Shown here piece after piece: positions 6,997-15,469 of a DNA stretch of 64,000 bases; the first letter of the stretch is position 1, and each line of letters starts with the position of its first letter. The position numbers were made by a program, and so were the translations under genes. The notes below the pieces were generated by a model that saw only the letters and a list, made by a program, of their open reading frames with translations, was not told where the DNA came from and did not search any database. The DNA lies in assembly GCF_014203015.1 (NCBI RefSeq), contig NZ_JACHIB010000013.1, positions 1 to 64,000 on the forward strand, in the 5' to 3' direction. The DNA comes from Castellaniella defragrans (GTDB lineage Bacteria > Pseudomonadota > Gammaproteobacteria > Burkholderiales > Burkholderiaceae_B).

Positions 6997-7257
6997 ATGG
7001 CACGCCTTTCGGTGACGGTCGATGACGACTTGAAGCGGGATTTTCTCGCGGCCGCGCGTGAGTATGGGTCCAGCGGCGCGGCCCTGGTGCGCGCGTTCAT
7101 GCAAGCGGTCGTGGACGGCGGCAATGATCTGGATGGCCTGCGCGACCAGGTGCGCGCGGACCTGGAGCACCCTGCGCCGGCGCGAACGCCGGCAGCCGCG
7201 TTGCAGCTCGTGCGGCGGATCACCCTCGACATGCTGACCGCGCCGGCGAGCCAGTGA
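6997..7257 (+). CDS. Second ribbon-helix-helix protein
   Basis: An 86-residue protein with a RelB/DinJ-like RHH start (MARLSVTVDDDLKRDFLAAA, then a helix with SGAALVRAFMQAVV) and a basic/Ala-rich tail. It begins directly after the ParE stop, so the toxin is sandwiched between two RHH genes. No second toxin follows; the next gene is an HTH protein. It may be an accessory repressor of the module or an orphan antitoxin. Confidence 0.7.
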   Translation: MARLSVTVDDDLKRDFLAAAREYGSSGAALVRAFMQAVVDGGNDLDGLRDQVRADLEHPAPARTPAAALQLVRRITLDMLTAPASQ

Positions 7258-7268
7258 AGGACCAAGCG

Positions 7269-7682
7269 ATGAGCAATGAACCCGTTGCCAGTGTGTGGGA
7301 TGCCATCGAAAACACCCCCGCCGAAGCGGAAAACATGAAGCTGCGTTCGACGCTGATGATGGCCCTGGAAAAGCAAATCCGGGATCACGGATGGACGCCG
7401 GCCGAAGCCGCGCGCCGTCTTGGCGTGACGCAACCTCGCGTATCTGACCTGATGCGCGGGAAGATCAACGAATTCGGGCTTGATGCGCTTGTGAGCATGG
7501 CCGTCGCTGCGGGTCTGCTCAAGGACGATGTGGCATGGACGCAGCTCAAGGCATTGCTGGCCGAACGGATCGACGCCGGCCTGGCGGGGCAGGTGTCCGC
7601 CAAAGGCGTCGGTGAAATTCTCGATGATGAGCTAGCCCAGATCGACGCCGGCACTGGGCTAAATAGCACAGAAAGTCCTTAG
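7269..7682 (+). CDS. XRE-family helix-turn-helix protein (HigA-like)
   Basis: A 137-residue protein. An acidic N-terminal 25 residues are followed by MMALEKQIRDHGWTPAEAAR, RLGVTQPRVSDLMRGKI and FGLDALVSMAVAAG, the HigA2/XRE-type antitoxin helix-turn-helix. A C-terminal extension (about 95-137) has no known fold by eye. ATG 7269 has GAAGGA about 7 bases upstream and is preferred over GTG 7254. It follows the second RHH gene by 11 bases and appears to be part of the same transcript, giving a four-gene composite addiction block. Confidence 0.75.
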   Translation: MSNEPVASVWDAIENTPAEAENMKLRSTLMMALEKQIRDHGWTPAEAARRLGVTQPRVSDLMRGKINEFGLDALVSMAVAAGLLKDDVAWTQLKALLAERIDAGLAGQVSAKGVGEILDDELAQIDAGTGLNSTESP

Positions 7683-7708
7683 CCAAGACGAACGCAACGG
7701 GAACGAGC

Positions 7709-7951
7709 ATGACGAAGCCGCACCAGTACAACCAAGATGGGCTTTTTTTTATCACCAAGGAAGTTGCGGCTCAAATGATCGCCGGCGGCTACGAGTTCGA
7801 GCCGCCGCTCATTCCTTGCACCATCCGATTGGGTGACATACTGGAGCGCATGATCGATGCCGAGCTGGCATTGCAACCAGGCGAGATTGCAGAGCAGGAA
7901 CGCAAGCGCCGACAAAACAAGCAGTCTTCGCGCTATGGATCCAATGGGTAA
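7709..7951 (+). CDS. Small hypothetical protein ahead of the two-gene system
   Basis: An 80-residue protein of unknown family with a strand-rich start (DGLFFITKEVAAQMI), a short helical middle (RLGDILERMIDAEL) and a basic tail rich in Arg/Lys/Gln. It lies 26 bases after the HTH gene and its stop falls within 5 bases of the start of the next large gene. It could be a small regulator of that pair. Weak ribosome site (GGGAACGAGC). Confidence 0.5.
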   Translation: MTKPHQYNQDGLFFITKEVAAQMIAGGYEFEPPLIPCTIRLGDILERMIDAELALQPGEIAEQERKRRQNKQSSRYGSNG

Positions 7952-7955
7952 AGTA

Positions 7956-9674
7956 ATGACAGCGAATGGGGCATCGGTAGACGAGACGGAATTGGCTGCG
8001 CAGCTTCGCACATGCGGTTTGGTTCGTACTGTTGCGGATCGTGGCTATCGTCGCTTGGATGATAGCCATTCTGCATTGCTCGAGACTCTTGCAACAATAT
8101 TGAACGCTACTGATGCGCCACCGATTGACCTTCATATCGAAGAAGCGCTGGCGGAGTTGGAGGGACCGCGCTTCTTCTTTGTTCAGCATGTTCTATGCGA
8201 TTTGATACCCCTTTTGAACGTAGATCAGGATGTCCTTCTTGCCTTCATCACGCGCCTGCTTGATGCGGGCGGCAACGACTTGGCTGCAGGTGCCCCTAGT
8301 ACTGCTTTTGGGGAATGGACGAGGAAGAACCCAGTCAGAGCTTTCAAGGTCTACGAAGCAGCACGTGCCGGTGATAACCTGGCTTTGCGTCAGCTATTCA
8401 CGGTTCTCGTAATGAACACCGATATCGAAGAAGGCCTCATTTTCGCGCAGGCTCACGAGCGCGAGGCGAAGCTCGCTGCCCTCTCAGCTTTGGGTGCCAT
8501 GGAACTGGGTGAACGCTACGACGAGGTGCTCAACATACTGCTCCAAGGGGCGTCCAGCAATGACGAAGACATCGCATTCCGTTCCCTCGAAGCGGGCTAT
8601 CGTGCTGCTGCACAGCGAAAAACACTCGCACCAGTCGGCTTGGACGAACAACTTGAACGGGTCGTTCAGACGAGGAGTCCCATCTCGATCCACTTGGCAG
8701 TGGACCTGCTGTGGCGTCACCGGGTCGGTCTCACAGAAAACGCTATGAACCTGTGCCTTGATGCCGCTGCGGATGTTGACCCAGATAGCGCAGGAACGAT
8801 TTCGCACCTCGACCATGCAGCATATCTGCTTGTCGGTGCAGGGCATGCTGAGAAAGTGATTTCCCTGCTTAGTAAGTTATTTGATCGTTCAAAAGGCCGG
8901 ATTACGCTGAGCGCGTTCCAGAGCACTTACTACGCGCTGAAAAATGCCGGCTCTGATGTGGTGGGTGGCGCGGTTGTGTACTGGCTGCTGAACGGGAATA
9001 CGTACACCCACCAATGCGTGGCTAGCGAAGTTTGCGGTGTCGGAAACGATGATCCTCCTTTCTCCATCCCTACGTCATCTATTCCATTGGAGCCATTGGA
9101 TCAACTATATCTCTGCCGCAAGGCCATTGGGTGGTTCTTCATTGATCCTCTGGCCGCAGTTACTATACCGTTAGCGGTACTTCGCGATGGGGCTTCAGAT
9201 ATCAAAAATGATGTCCTCGATCTGATCTATCACCCCTTGCTGGTGAGCTATGGGGGAAAGTTGAAGGACTACCTTGAGCGTTACGCTGAGAGCATTCCGG
9301 ACGTTGCTGAAGTGCTCACACGAAAGGCGGCACTTCAAGATGCGATGGAAGGTATTGAGCGTTTAGTCGAGCTGCACCCTAGTGAAATGCAGCGCGAGGC
9401 GGCACACGTCCAATGGCACGAGCAGATGGAACGGAGCATGGAGCAGGGGCGCCGGAAATCTATTTTTGAGGATCTCGTCACTAAACAATACATCCTATAT
9501 GGCCGATCGTCGTTGACGCCGATCCACACCGGAGAGGGCACCACACATCTCACCGAGACTGGGATGCATTCGTTCTCGGTCTCGTCAGAGTTGCCCATCC
9601 TCGACATCGTTGACCCAGTTGGACTCGAGCATATGCTCTTGCAATTCAAGCTTGAGCAGCGAGAGCAGAGATGA
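7956..9674 (+). CDS. Large alpha-helical repeat-like protein, partner of nuclease-like gene
   Basis: A protein of about 572 residues that I cannot assign to a named family. It is almost wholly helical by composition, with repeated Ala/Leu-rich helix pairs (for example LFTVLVMNTDIEEGLIFAQA and AKLAALSALGAMELG), suggesting a HEAT/ARM-like solenoid for residues of roughly 60-330. A separate C-terminal part carries an MERSMEQGRRKSIFEDLV segment. No catalytic motif, signal peptide or membrane segment is seen. In-frame starts at 7935, 7944 and 7956 are possible; 7956 is taken because it follows the preceding stop by 4 bases. Its stop overlaps the start of the nuclease-like gene (ATGA). GC is clearly lower than in the flanks, a sign of transfer. 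Confidence 0.75.
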   Translation: MTANGASVDETELAAQLRTCGLVRTVADRGYRRLDDSHSALLETLATILNATDAPPIDLHIEEALAELEGPRFFFVQHVLCDLIPLLNVDQDVLLAFITRLLDAGGNDLAAGAPSTAFGEWTRKNPVRAFKVYEAARAGDNLALRQLFTVLVMNTDIEEGLIFAQAHEREAKLAALSALGAMELGERYDEVLNILLQGASSNDEDIAFRSLEAGYRAAAQRKTLAPVGLDEQLERVVQTRSPISIHLAVDLLWRHRVGLTENAMNLCLDAAADVDPDSAGTISHLDHAAYLLVGAGHAEKVISLLSKLFDRSKGRITLSAFQSTYYALKNAGSDVVGGAVVYWLLNGNTYTHQCVASEVCGVGNDDPPFSIPTSSIPLEPLDQLYLCRKAIGWFFIDPLAAVTIPLAVLRDGASDIKNDVLDLIYHPLLVSYGGKLKDYLERYAESIPDVAEVLTRKAALQDAMEGIERLVELHPSEMQREAAHVQWHEQMERSMEQGRRKSIFEDLVTKQYILYGRSSLTPIHTGEGTTHLTETGMHSFSVSSELPILDIVDPVGLEHMLLQFKLEQREQR

Positions 9675-11419
9675 AACTTGTCGTAATGCACTATCTGCGC
9701 TCGCTACGCGAGCGTGACGAACTCGACGCTATTCTGCCTGATCTTTTGGCTGAGAGTGGTTTTGAAGTTCTAACCCGTCCCCGTCGCGGTACCCGGCAAG
9801 CTGGTGTCGACGTAGCGGCAGTTGGCCCCAATCCCGATCGGGATGGCACTCGAAGCCTGTTCCTGTTTACGATCAAGTCCGGTGATTTGACACGAGAGCA
9901 TTGGGATACTGGCCAGCAGGCTGTACGTCCGTCACTGAATGAGGTTTTGGATGACTATATTCCGAACCGCATCCCGCCCCATTTTGCGGATTTGCCTGTT
10001 GTTATATGCGTCTGCATGGGCGGCGAGATGCGCGAGGATGTTCGTGCTCAGTGGAGTGGTTACTGTCGGGCGAACGAGAAAGCCAACGTTCACTTTGCCG
10101 AATGGAACGGGGATCGTCTCTCCGATTTGATCCTCAGCGGCATGTTGCGTGCTGAGTTAATTGAGAGCGAGAATCGGGGGCTATTTCAGAAGGCGCTAGC
10201 GATGCTTGATCAGCCCGACGTCGCTTATCGGCATTTCCGTCAATTACTCAATGTCATCTTCACTGAGCCGAAGAGCCAGGCAGAGCGCACACGTCAGCTA
10301 CGTAAGGCCTACCTGTGCCTTTGGATACTCTTTGTGTGGGCTCGCGACACCGATAACCTTGAGGCTGCATATCGAGCATCCGAGTTGGTGCTGCTACGCA
10401 GTTGGCCCCACTGTGATAGTACCCGTCTACGCAGGGGAGCGGCGCAACAGGAGCGGCTAGCTCATTTCGATCAGGTTTTCAAACTGCACCTAATCATCGC
10501 TCGCCTTCTACTAGTCGAGAAGATTGGCCCGTTCGCCGACAAACGCTATGCGCTTTCAATGGCCGTAAATTCACGTTACGCAGTAGACATCAACATCGCG
10601 CTGTTCGAGACACTGGGTAGGTTGTCTCTCCACGGGTTATGGCTAGATGCCATCAGTGCTGGGGGCGATGCGGCATTCGCACAGGCAATGAGTGAAGGAG
10701 CAGACGAGGCGCTCAACATAGCGATTGGGATGCTGAACGCGAACCCGGCGCTTGCCGTCCCCGTTCGTGACGATTTCACGATTGAATTGGCGCTGTTTAT
10801 GCGTCTCGCAGATGTGCGCGGACGCCTATCTAATGTTGCTGACTACATCCGCAGCATGTCCGATCATCTTTGCTACGGACTGCGGGCTCGGCGGCACTAT
10901 CCGACGCCGACGACAGAATATCGTGATGTCCTCTCACATCCAAGAGAACGCAGTGACGCATACTTCGAAGAGCATACGCGTGCGGGGATTCTTTACACTT
11001 TCGTGCTCGCTTGGCTTGCGATGATAGGAGATCAGGAGCGAGCAGAGCAGTTGCGCAGCACGCTGTTAGAGTACGCTCCGCACATGACCCACCAAATCTG
11101 GATTCCCGACGCACGAACCGATGAGGTTTTCTGGGATGGTGATCGAGATCACGGGGTGTCGGTACCAGGTCTGCCACTCAATGACTCGCTAGAGGCCGTT
11201 TTTAGCCTACTGAACCGTGTGATGAAGGAGTATCCGCTGGATGAGCGGATAAGCGCTGTCCGAAATCACCTGACTCCAATTTTTCTTATGGCCTGCCGCC
11301 ACTATCGCATGCCTGTACCACCACATGTTTGGCAAGGTCAGAAGCGTTCATCGCCTGACAGCACCGTTTCCGATCAAAGAGTGCCGGATACGGAGAAGCA
11401 GCAGTCGCAAGGCGGATAA
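9671..11419 (+). CDS. Putative PD-(D/E)XK nuclease with large helical C-terminus
   Basis: A 582-residue protein. The first 160 residues look like a restriction-endonuclease fold: an N-terminal helix with acidic residues (RERDELDAILPDLL), then RRGTRQAGVDVAAVG with candidate metal-binding Asp47. A LFLFTIKSGD strand follows with the candidate catalytic Lys69. Around residues 141-156 lies an EWNGDRLSDLI segment like those in several defence-associated nuclease domains. The residue before I-K is Thr rather than Glu/Gln, so the motif is imperfect. Residues of about 170-560 are helical with no recognised domain, and the last 25 are polar. Translation is coupled to the upstream gene by a 4-base overlap. 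The location between TA modules and an integrase, the low GC and the two-gene layout suggest anti-phage defence. This is inference. Confidence 0.7.
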   Translation: MKLVVMHYLRSLRERDELDAILPDLLAESGFEVLTRPRRGTRQAGVDVAAVGPNPDRDGTRSLFLFTIKSGDLTREHWDTGQQAVRPSLNEVLDDYIPNRIPPHFADLPVVICVCMGGEMREDVRAQWSGYCRANEKANVHFAEWNGDRLSDLILSGMLRAELIESENRGLFQKALAMLDQPDVAYRHFRQLLNVIFTEPKSQAERTRQLRKAYLCLWILFVWARDTDNLEAAYRASELVLLRSWPHCDSTRLRRGAAQQERLAHFDQVFKLHLIIARLLLVEKIGPFADKRYALSMAVNSRYAVDINIALFETLGRLSLHGLWLDAISAGGDAAFAQAMSEGADEALNIAIGMLNANPALAVPVRDDFTIELALFMRLADVRGRLSNVADYIRSMSDHLCYGLRARRHYPTPTTEYRDVLSHPRERSDAYFEEHTRAGILYTFVLAWLAMIGDQERAEQLRSTLLEYAPHMTHQIWIPDARTDEVFWDGDRDHGVSVPGLPLNDSLEAVFSLLNRVMKEYPLDERISAVRNHLTPIFLMACRHYRMPVPPHVWQGQKRSSPDSTVSDQRVPDTEKQQSQGG

Positions 11420-11780
11420 TCTTTGGCGTGGGCACACTTCTGCCGGAGTGCAGTCCAACAAAATCAGAGGTGAGGGCAGTAGATTCCGATGTGGCCAAGG
11501 TGGCTGTCGATCATGGTATTTTTCATGGCATCTTTAGCGTGAATGATCTTACAGCATTGAATTAAAATAACTTTTTCGATCTATCTATAAGGAGTGGGAG
11601 TGAATTGATGTCCTTCGAGGACTATCGCCAGTTATCGAGAAATCGCCGTAACGTGTTGATTCATTGAGGAAATGAGTCACGGCATCTATCGGTGGCTATC
11701 GCCGGCCAGCAAAACAGGTTGACGGTGGCGCTGGCGGTAAGAATCGAGGCCGGATTAAGACACTCTCGTTCACTATTGAG
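11420..11780. other. Intergenic decay region before integrase
   Basis: No intact gene. About 11478-11560 can be read as a short peptide resembling the second helix-turn-helix of AraC proteins (VAKVAVDHGIFHG), perhaps a scrap. AAGGAG at 11589-11594 precedes a 19-codon open frame (11608-11667), which may be a truncated gene start. The rest shows no signal. Confidence 0.35.
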
Positions 11781-11894
11781 ACTTTTACCGTCTTTGACGG
11801 TAAAAGTTTTCTCGGAGAATCTTGTTTTAAGCGGCTTTCCGGGCATCAGCAGGTCTCCAGGTCCTTGACGGTAAAACCTGACGGTAAAGCCGTC
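11781..11894. repeat. Cluster of GACGGTAAA repeats upstream of integrase
   Basis: A perfect 12-bp inverted repeat with a 3-base centre spans 11781-11807 (arms ACTTTTACCGTC and GACGGTAAAAGT). The same GACGGTAAA core recurs at 11867-11876 and 11880-11888. The last copy forms GACGG-TAAAG-CCGTC (11880-11894). Four copies lie in both orientations within 115 bases. They end 20 bases before the integrase start, so they may be arm-type integrase sites or an operator. Confidence 0.75.
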
Positions 11895-11914
11895 AAAAGC
11901 CGGAGAAAACCTCG

Positions 11915-12823
11915 ATGCTTACTGACACTGCACTACGACATCTGAAGCCTAAGTCCAAGATTTATAAGGCTTCTGACCGTGATGGCTTGTGCGTGACGGT
12001 ATCGCCCAGCGGTACCATCACCTTCCGCTACGACTACCGTCTCCACGGCCGCCGGGAGACGTTGACCATCGGACGCTACGGACCAGGCGGCATCTCACTG
12101 GCGATGGCGCGCGAGCTGCTCCTGGAGGCGCGGAAGTCCGTTCAGGCAGGTATATCCCCCGCGCTTGAAAAGCAGCGCGAGAAACGCCGCGTGGTCGCCA
12201 GCAAGACCTTTGGCATGGCGATGGAGGCGTGGCTGACCAATGCAAGGTTGGCAGACAGCACTCGGGCTGCGCGCAAGCACATCATCAACCGGGACATCCT
12301 GCCGGCTTTCCAGAATCGCCTGCTGACTGAAATCCATGCTGAAGACCTGCAGGCCTTGTGCAACAAGGTCAAGGAACGCGGTGCGCCAGCCACTGCGGTT
12401 CAGATTCGGGACATCGTGAAGCAGGTCTATGTCTACGCCATCGCCCACGGCGAAAAGGTGGACAACCCCGCCAACAGCGTGGGCGCGGCGTCGATCGCCA
12501 CCTTCGTCCCGAAGGACTGCGCCTTGTCGCCGGTGGAAATCCGACTGTTCGTGCAACAGATGGAATCGGTGGCGACCTATCCGACCATCAAGCTGGCGCT
12601 GCGCCTGATCCTGCTGACGCTGGTACGCAAGAGCGAACTGATCCAGGCCACCTGGGATGAAGTCGATTTCGAGAGCAAGGCCTGGACGATCCCGACGCAG
12701 CGGATGAAGGGACGCAACCCGCACGTGGTCTATCTGTCGCGCCAGGCACTCGACATCTTCGTGACGCTGCACGCCTGCGCGGCCGGCTCAAGGTTCGTAA
12801 GCGCCCGCCGAACACACTCTTGA
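11915..12823 (+). pseudogene. int: Truncated tyrosine integrase (DUF4102-type)
   Basis: The first 280 or so residues are a phage/island-type tyrosine recombinase. The N-terminal Arm-DNA-binding domain has RHLKPKSKIYKASDRDGL and GRRETLTIGRYGPGG. A core-binding domain follows, then the start of the catalytic domain with the first active-site Arg (LLTLVRKSELIQATWDEV) and the Lys strand (QRMKGRNPHVV). The reading breaks at about LHACAAGSRF (near base 12795) and ends in a short unrelated tail. The H-x-x-R and Tyr motifs that should follow over another 110 residues are missing, so it should be inactive. The element it once moved is not delimited here. Confidence 0.88.
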
Positions 12824-13055
12824 GCCCATCAGGGGTCTTCCGATAGTGGGCTTGCTTCATTTGCTCCACACCTGACCCATTTGCTCGACGACGCCCCTGT
12901 GCCTGTCGTCGTGATGGCCGTGGAGGAGGCAGCCTCGCATACGCATCTGCCACCAAAGCAGGTCTGGCGCAACGTGGCGAAGCTGGCCGGATCGTTGTCC
13001 GTGCACCTTCGCACGCTGTGGGTATGAAGTCCGGAGCCTTGCCCCTAGTGGTCCC
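12824..13055. other. Unassigned junction sequence
   Basis: No intact gene. A plus-strand open stretch of about 45 codons (about 12880-13020) ends at a stop and has plausible codon use, but I do not recognise it. It may be the tail of a gene that preceded the AbiEii-like fragment. Confidence 0.35.
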
Positions 13056-13190
13056 TGGGAGAAACTGTTCCCGCGAGCGCTGGCGCTGATCGACGAGATC
13101 AGCCGGCATGGCGGCATCATGGCCCCGTTCTGGGCGTTGGGTGGTGGAACGGTGCTGATGTTTCGTCACCACCACCGGCTGAGCCAAGAT
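13056..13190 (+). pseudogene. Fragment of an AbiEii/AbiGii-type nucleotidyltransferase toxin
   Basis: The translation WEKLFPRALALIDEI, then a segment ending in FWALGGGTVLMFRHHHRLSQD, resembles the start of AbiEii/AbiGii-family nucleotidyltransferase toxins, including the Gly-Gly-Gly-Thr motif of the nucleotide pocket. The next residues should be the catalytic D-x-D strand, but the frame runs instead into an unrelated stretch (from 13191). Only about 45 residues of the toxin remain, and no start codon or cognate antitoxin is intact. The open frame continues to 13568 without recognisable domains. Confidence 0.5.
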
Positions 13191-13512
13191 TTCGTCGCCG
13201 CCTCCAATCTTCTGGACGACGCTTGGGACATCCGGGATATCGGCGGTTGCGCAGTGAAAGGGCACGTCGCGCTGGCCTTCGGCCGGAAGGCGCCGGACCG
13301 CGATACGGCAGTGGCACTGGTCGCCGCCCAAATGGCGCAGGTTCTGCCGGGCGCATCGCTGGTTCGGACGGATGCCGGGGGCCGCCCAACACCGCGCCCA
13401 GGCCGTTCCGCTCTGGGCGCGGTGAAAAGCAAAACCAGGCGCGGCAGCAGCCGTGACCCATCTCCAAGCAAACAGTTGAATCACGTCACATCGGGCGGCG
13501 ACGCGGCGTGCA

Positions 13513-13905
13513 TCATTTCATGTGGCCTATATCGCGATCGGACTCCGCGCCTTCGAGCATCAGCGTGATTTCCTCGATGCGCGCGAAGCGCCCCTCGGCA
13601 TCCAGTTCCGCGAACAGATACACCTCCTGTACGACTCGTGTGCCGTCGCGCTTGCTGACGTGGACGCGATGGTGGTCGGCGTAGCGCTGGCCGTCACGCA
13701 GTTCGTCCAACACTTCGATGCGGGCCGATGCCACTACCTCGCGCAGCTTGCGCGCGTGCTGCGCGAACGCTTCGCGATCGTCCCAGTGTCCGTTGGTGCG
13801 CTGCCGGTAGCCGGGACTGAAATGGCGGTCGAGCACATCCTCCAGCGGGCGCCGCTGCTGGTTGAGGATGTCGTCCAGGGCGGAGCGGATGTCGGTTGTT
13901 CGCAT
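13513..13905 (-). CDS. NTF2-like/SnoaL-like protein
   Basis: A 130-residue protein with the pattern of the SnoaL/NTF2-like fold: an N-terminal helix (DIRSALDDILNQQRRPLEDVL), an HFSPGYRQRTNGHW segment, and strands ending in RIEEITLMLEG. Such proteins are small enzymes or stress-related binding proteins; the substrate is unknown. AGGA lies 9 bases before ATG 13905. It is divergent from an AraC-type gene with about 100 bases between, so it is the probable target of that regulator. Confidence 0.7.
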   Translation of the reverse strand: MRTTDIRSALDDILNQQRRPLEDVLDRHFSPGYRQRTNGHWDDREAFAQHARKLREVVASARIEVLDELRDGQRYADHHRVHVSKRDGTRVVQEVYLFAELDAEGRFARIEEITLMLEGAESDRDIGHMK

Positions 13906-14005
13906 GGGGTGTCGTTCCTGTCAGTAGATCGAACCGCCACTGTAGGCAAGCCAGGACGGCGTGGGTACGGTATAAATGTCATTTAATACCTTTTTGACGC
14001 CAATC

Positions 14006-14785
14006 ATGTCCGATCCAATGATCCTTCCAGCGCAAGCCGCTGACGCGGGTGGTCCGCCCCTGCTGGCAGTGCTGCGCCGGTCTGGCGAGGTGCGCGTGAC
14101 GCACCGCCATCGCCATGCACGCGGGCAATTGCTCGGGGCGGCGCAAGGCTTGCTGTCGGTCGATGCGGACAACAGCCGCTGGGTAGTGCCGGCCACACAT
14201 GCCGTCTGGATACCACCGGGCGTGCAGCATGGGCTGCGCTCGCATGGACCTTTCTCGGGATGGAGCGTGTACGTGGCGGCATCCGCCTGCGCCGAGTTGC
14301 CCGGCGATGCGTGCGTCCTGGCCGTCTCCGGCCTGCTGCGCGAGGCCGTGACGCGCGCCGCTTCGTGGACAGGCGATGCGCTGAATGCGCCGCAGGTGCG
14401 GCTGTCGGGCGTCATCCTCGATGAGATCCGTTCGTCGCCGCGAGTGGCGCTCGGCCTCCCCATGCCGCGGGATGCACGCCTGCTCAGGATCGCGCGGGCG
14501 CTGTCCGACCGACCCGATGAGGGGCGGCGGCTGGAGGAATGGGCCGAGTGGGCAGGCATCGCGCCTCGCACGCTGACCCGCCGGTTCATCGCCGAGACGG
14601 GGTTCACCTTCACCGAATGGCGCCAGCGCGTGCGCCTGCTGGAGGCGCTGGAACTGCTGGCCGCCGGCAGGCCGGTGAAGGCGGCCGCGCTGGACCTGGG
14701 CTACGACAACGTGAGTGCGTTCATCGCTTTGTTCCGGCGGGTTTTTGGCGTCACGCCGGGGCGGTATGAGGCATCGATGCGCTGA
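14006..14785 (+). CDS. AraC-family transcriptional regulator
   Basis: A regulator of about 259 residues. The N-terminal cupin-type sensing domain carries RVTHRHRHARGQLLGAAQG and WVVPATHAVWIPPGVQH, the motif of the AraC_binding/cupin group. The C-terminal double helix-turn-helix carries LEEWAEWAGIAPRTLTRRF and AALDLGYDNVSAFIALFRR, ending in FGVTPGRYE. The ATG at 14006 is taken; an in-frame ATG at 13976 would add ten residues and is also possible. It is divergent from the NTF2-like gene, which it probably controls. Both genes look intact amid decayed neighbours. Confidence 0.85.
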   Translation: MSDPMILPAQAADAGGPPLLAVLRRSGEVRVTHRHRHARGQLLGAAQGLLSVDADNSRWVVPATHAVWIPPGVQHGLRSHGPFSGWSVYVAASACAELPGDACVLAVSGLLREAVTRAASWTGDALNAPQVRLSGVILDEIRSSPRVALGLPMPRDARLLRIARALSDRPDEGRRLEEWAEWAGIAPRTLTRRFIAETGFTFTEWRQRVRLLEALELLAAGRPVKAAALDLGYDNVSAFIALFRRVFGVTPGRYEASMR

Positions 14786-14949
14786 TTCGGCTTTCAATCG
14801 CGCGTTCCGGCGTGCTGCGTCCTCAGGCTTTCGGGCTGCGCTCTATGCCGTCTTTGCCGTCACGGCCATTCGGCTCCCATCTCTCCCGCCTTCACGCCTG
14901 CGGCGTTGCGCGCTGCGCTTGCCTCCAGGGAAAAACCCCTTCGCGCCGC

Positions 14950-15450
14950 CTACTTCTTTCGGCGGCCGGGACGATGCAGCCGGTAATTGCCGCCCATCGC
15001 CTCCAGCCCTGCGATTGCGAATCGGTGCAGATGCTCGACGACTTTGTTGCGCGGCATCCGCAGGATCGCCTGGACGAGGCCGGGGATGCCGCGCCGTCCG
15101 AGCTGCAGCAACATGCACGGTGCTAGGACGCTGACCAGACACTGCAGCAGGGCCGGGTCCTTTGCGGGAATGCCTGTGATCTCGGTGAGGATTTCCATGA
15201 CCAGCGATGCCTTCGTCGGCACCTCGGACCGGAGGAGCACCTGGATGTGGGAGGACGGCGCGAGAACCTCGGCCGCCAGGACGGCGAGGTGCCAGCCTGC
15301 CGGATCGCCTGCTGCCCTTGGCACGAGGCAGTCGATCAGCTCCTGGAGTCAGTCCCTTGCCGGCAAGGCGCTTTGGACGGGTCGCTGCAGGTCGGCGATG
15401 TCCACCAATCGGCGATGGGCCTCGATCGTGTTCATGATTCGTGCCGGCGG
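14950..15450 (-). pseudogene. Remnant of a TetR-family regulator (CecR-like C-terminus)
   Basis: Minus-strand translation gives a stretch with [31 protein letters not shown] and [15 protein letters not shown], resembling the C-terminal ligand domain of the CecR/YbiH (DUF1956) TetR group. An in-frame TGA interrupts it upstream (near 15350), and no N-terminal DNA-binding helix-turn-helix can be found before about 15450. The next plus-strand fragments are a HlyD-like and an ABC gene, as in cecR-ybhG-ybhF operons, supporting the identity. Confidence 0.6.
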
Positions 15451-15469
15451 GCACGAGGCTTTCACCAGC

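Noticed and set aside
11478-11560. AraC gene remnant
   Set aside because: Resemblance limited to about a dozen residues; mentioned only as a possible scrap.
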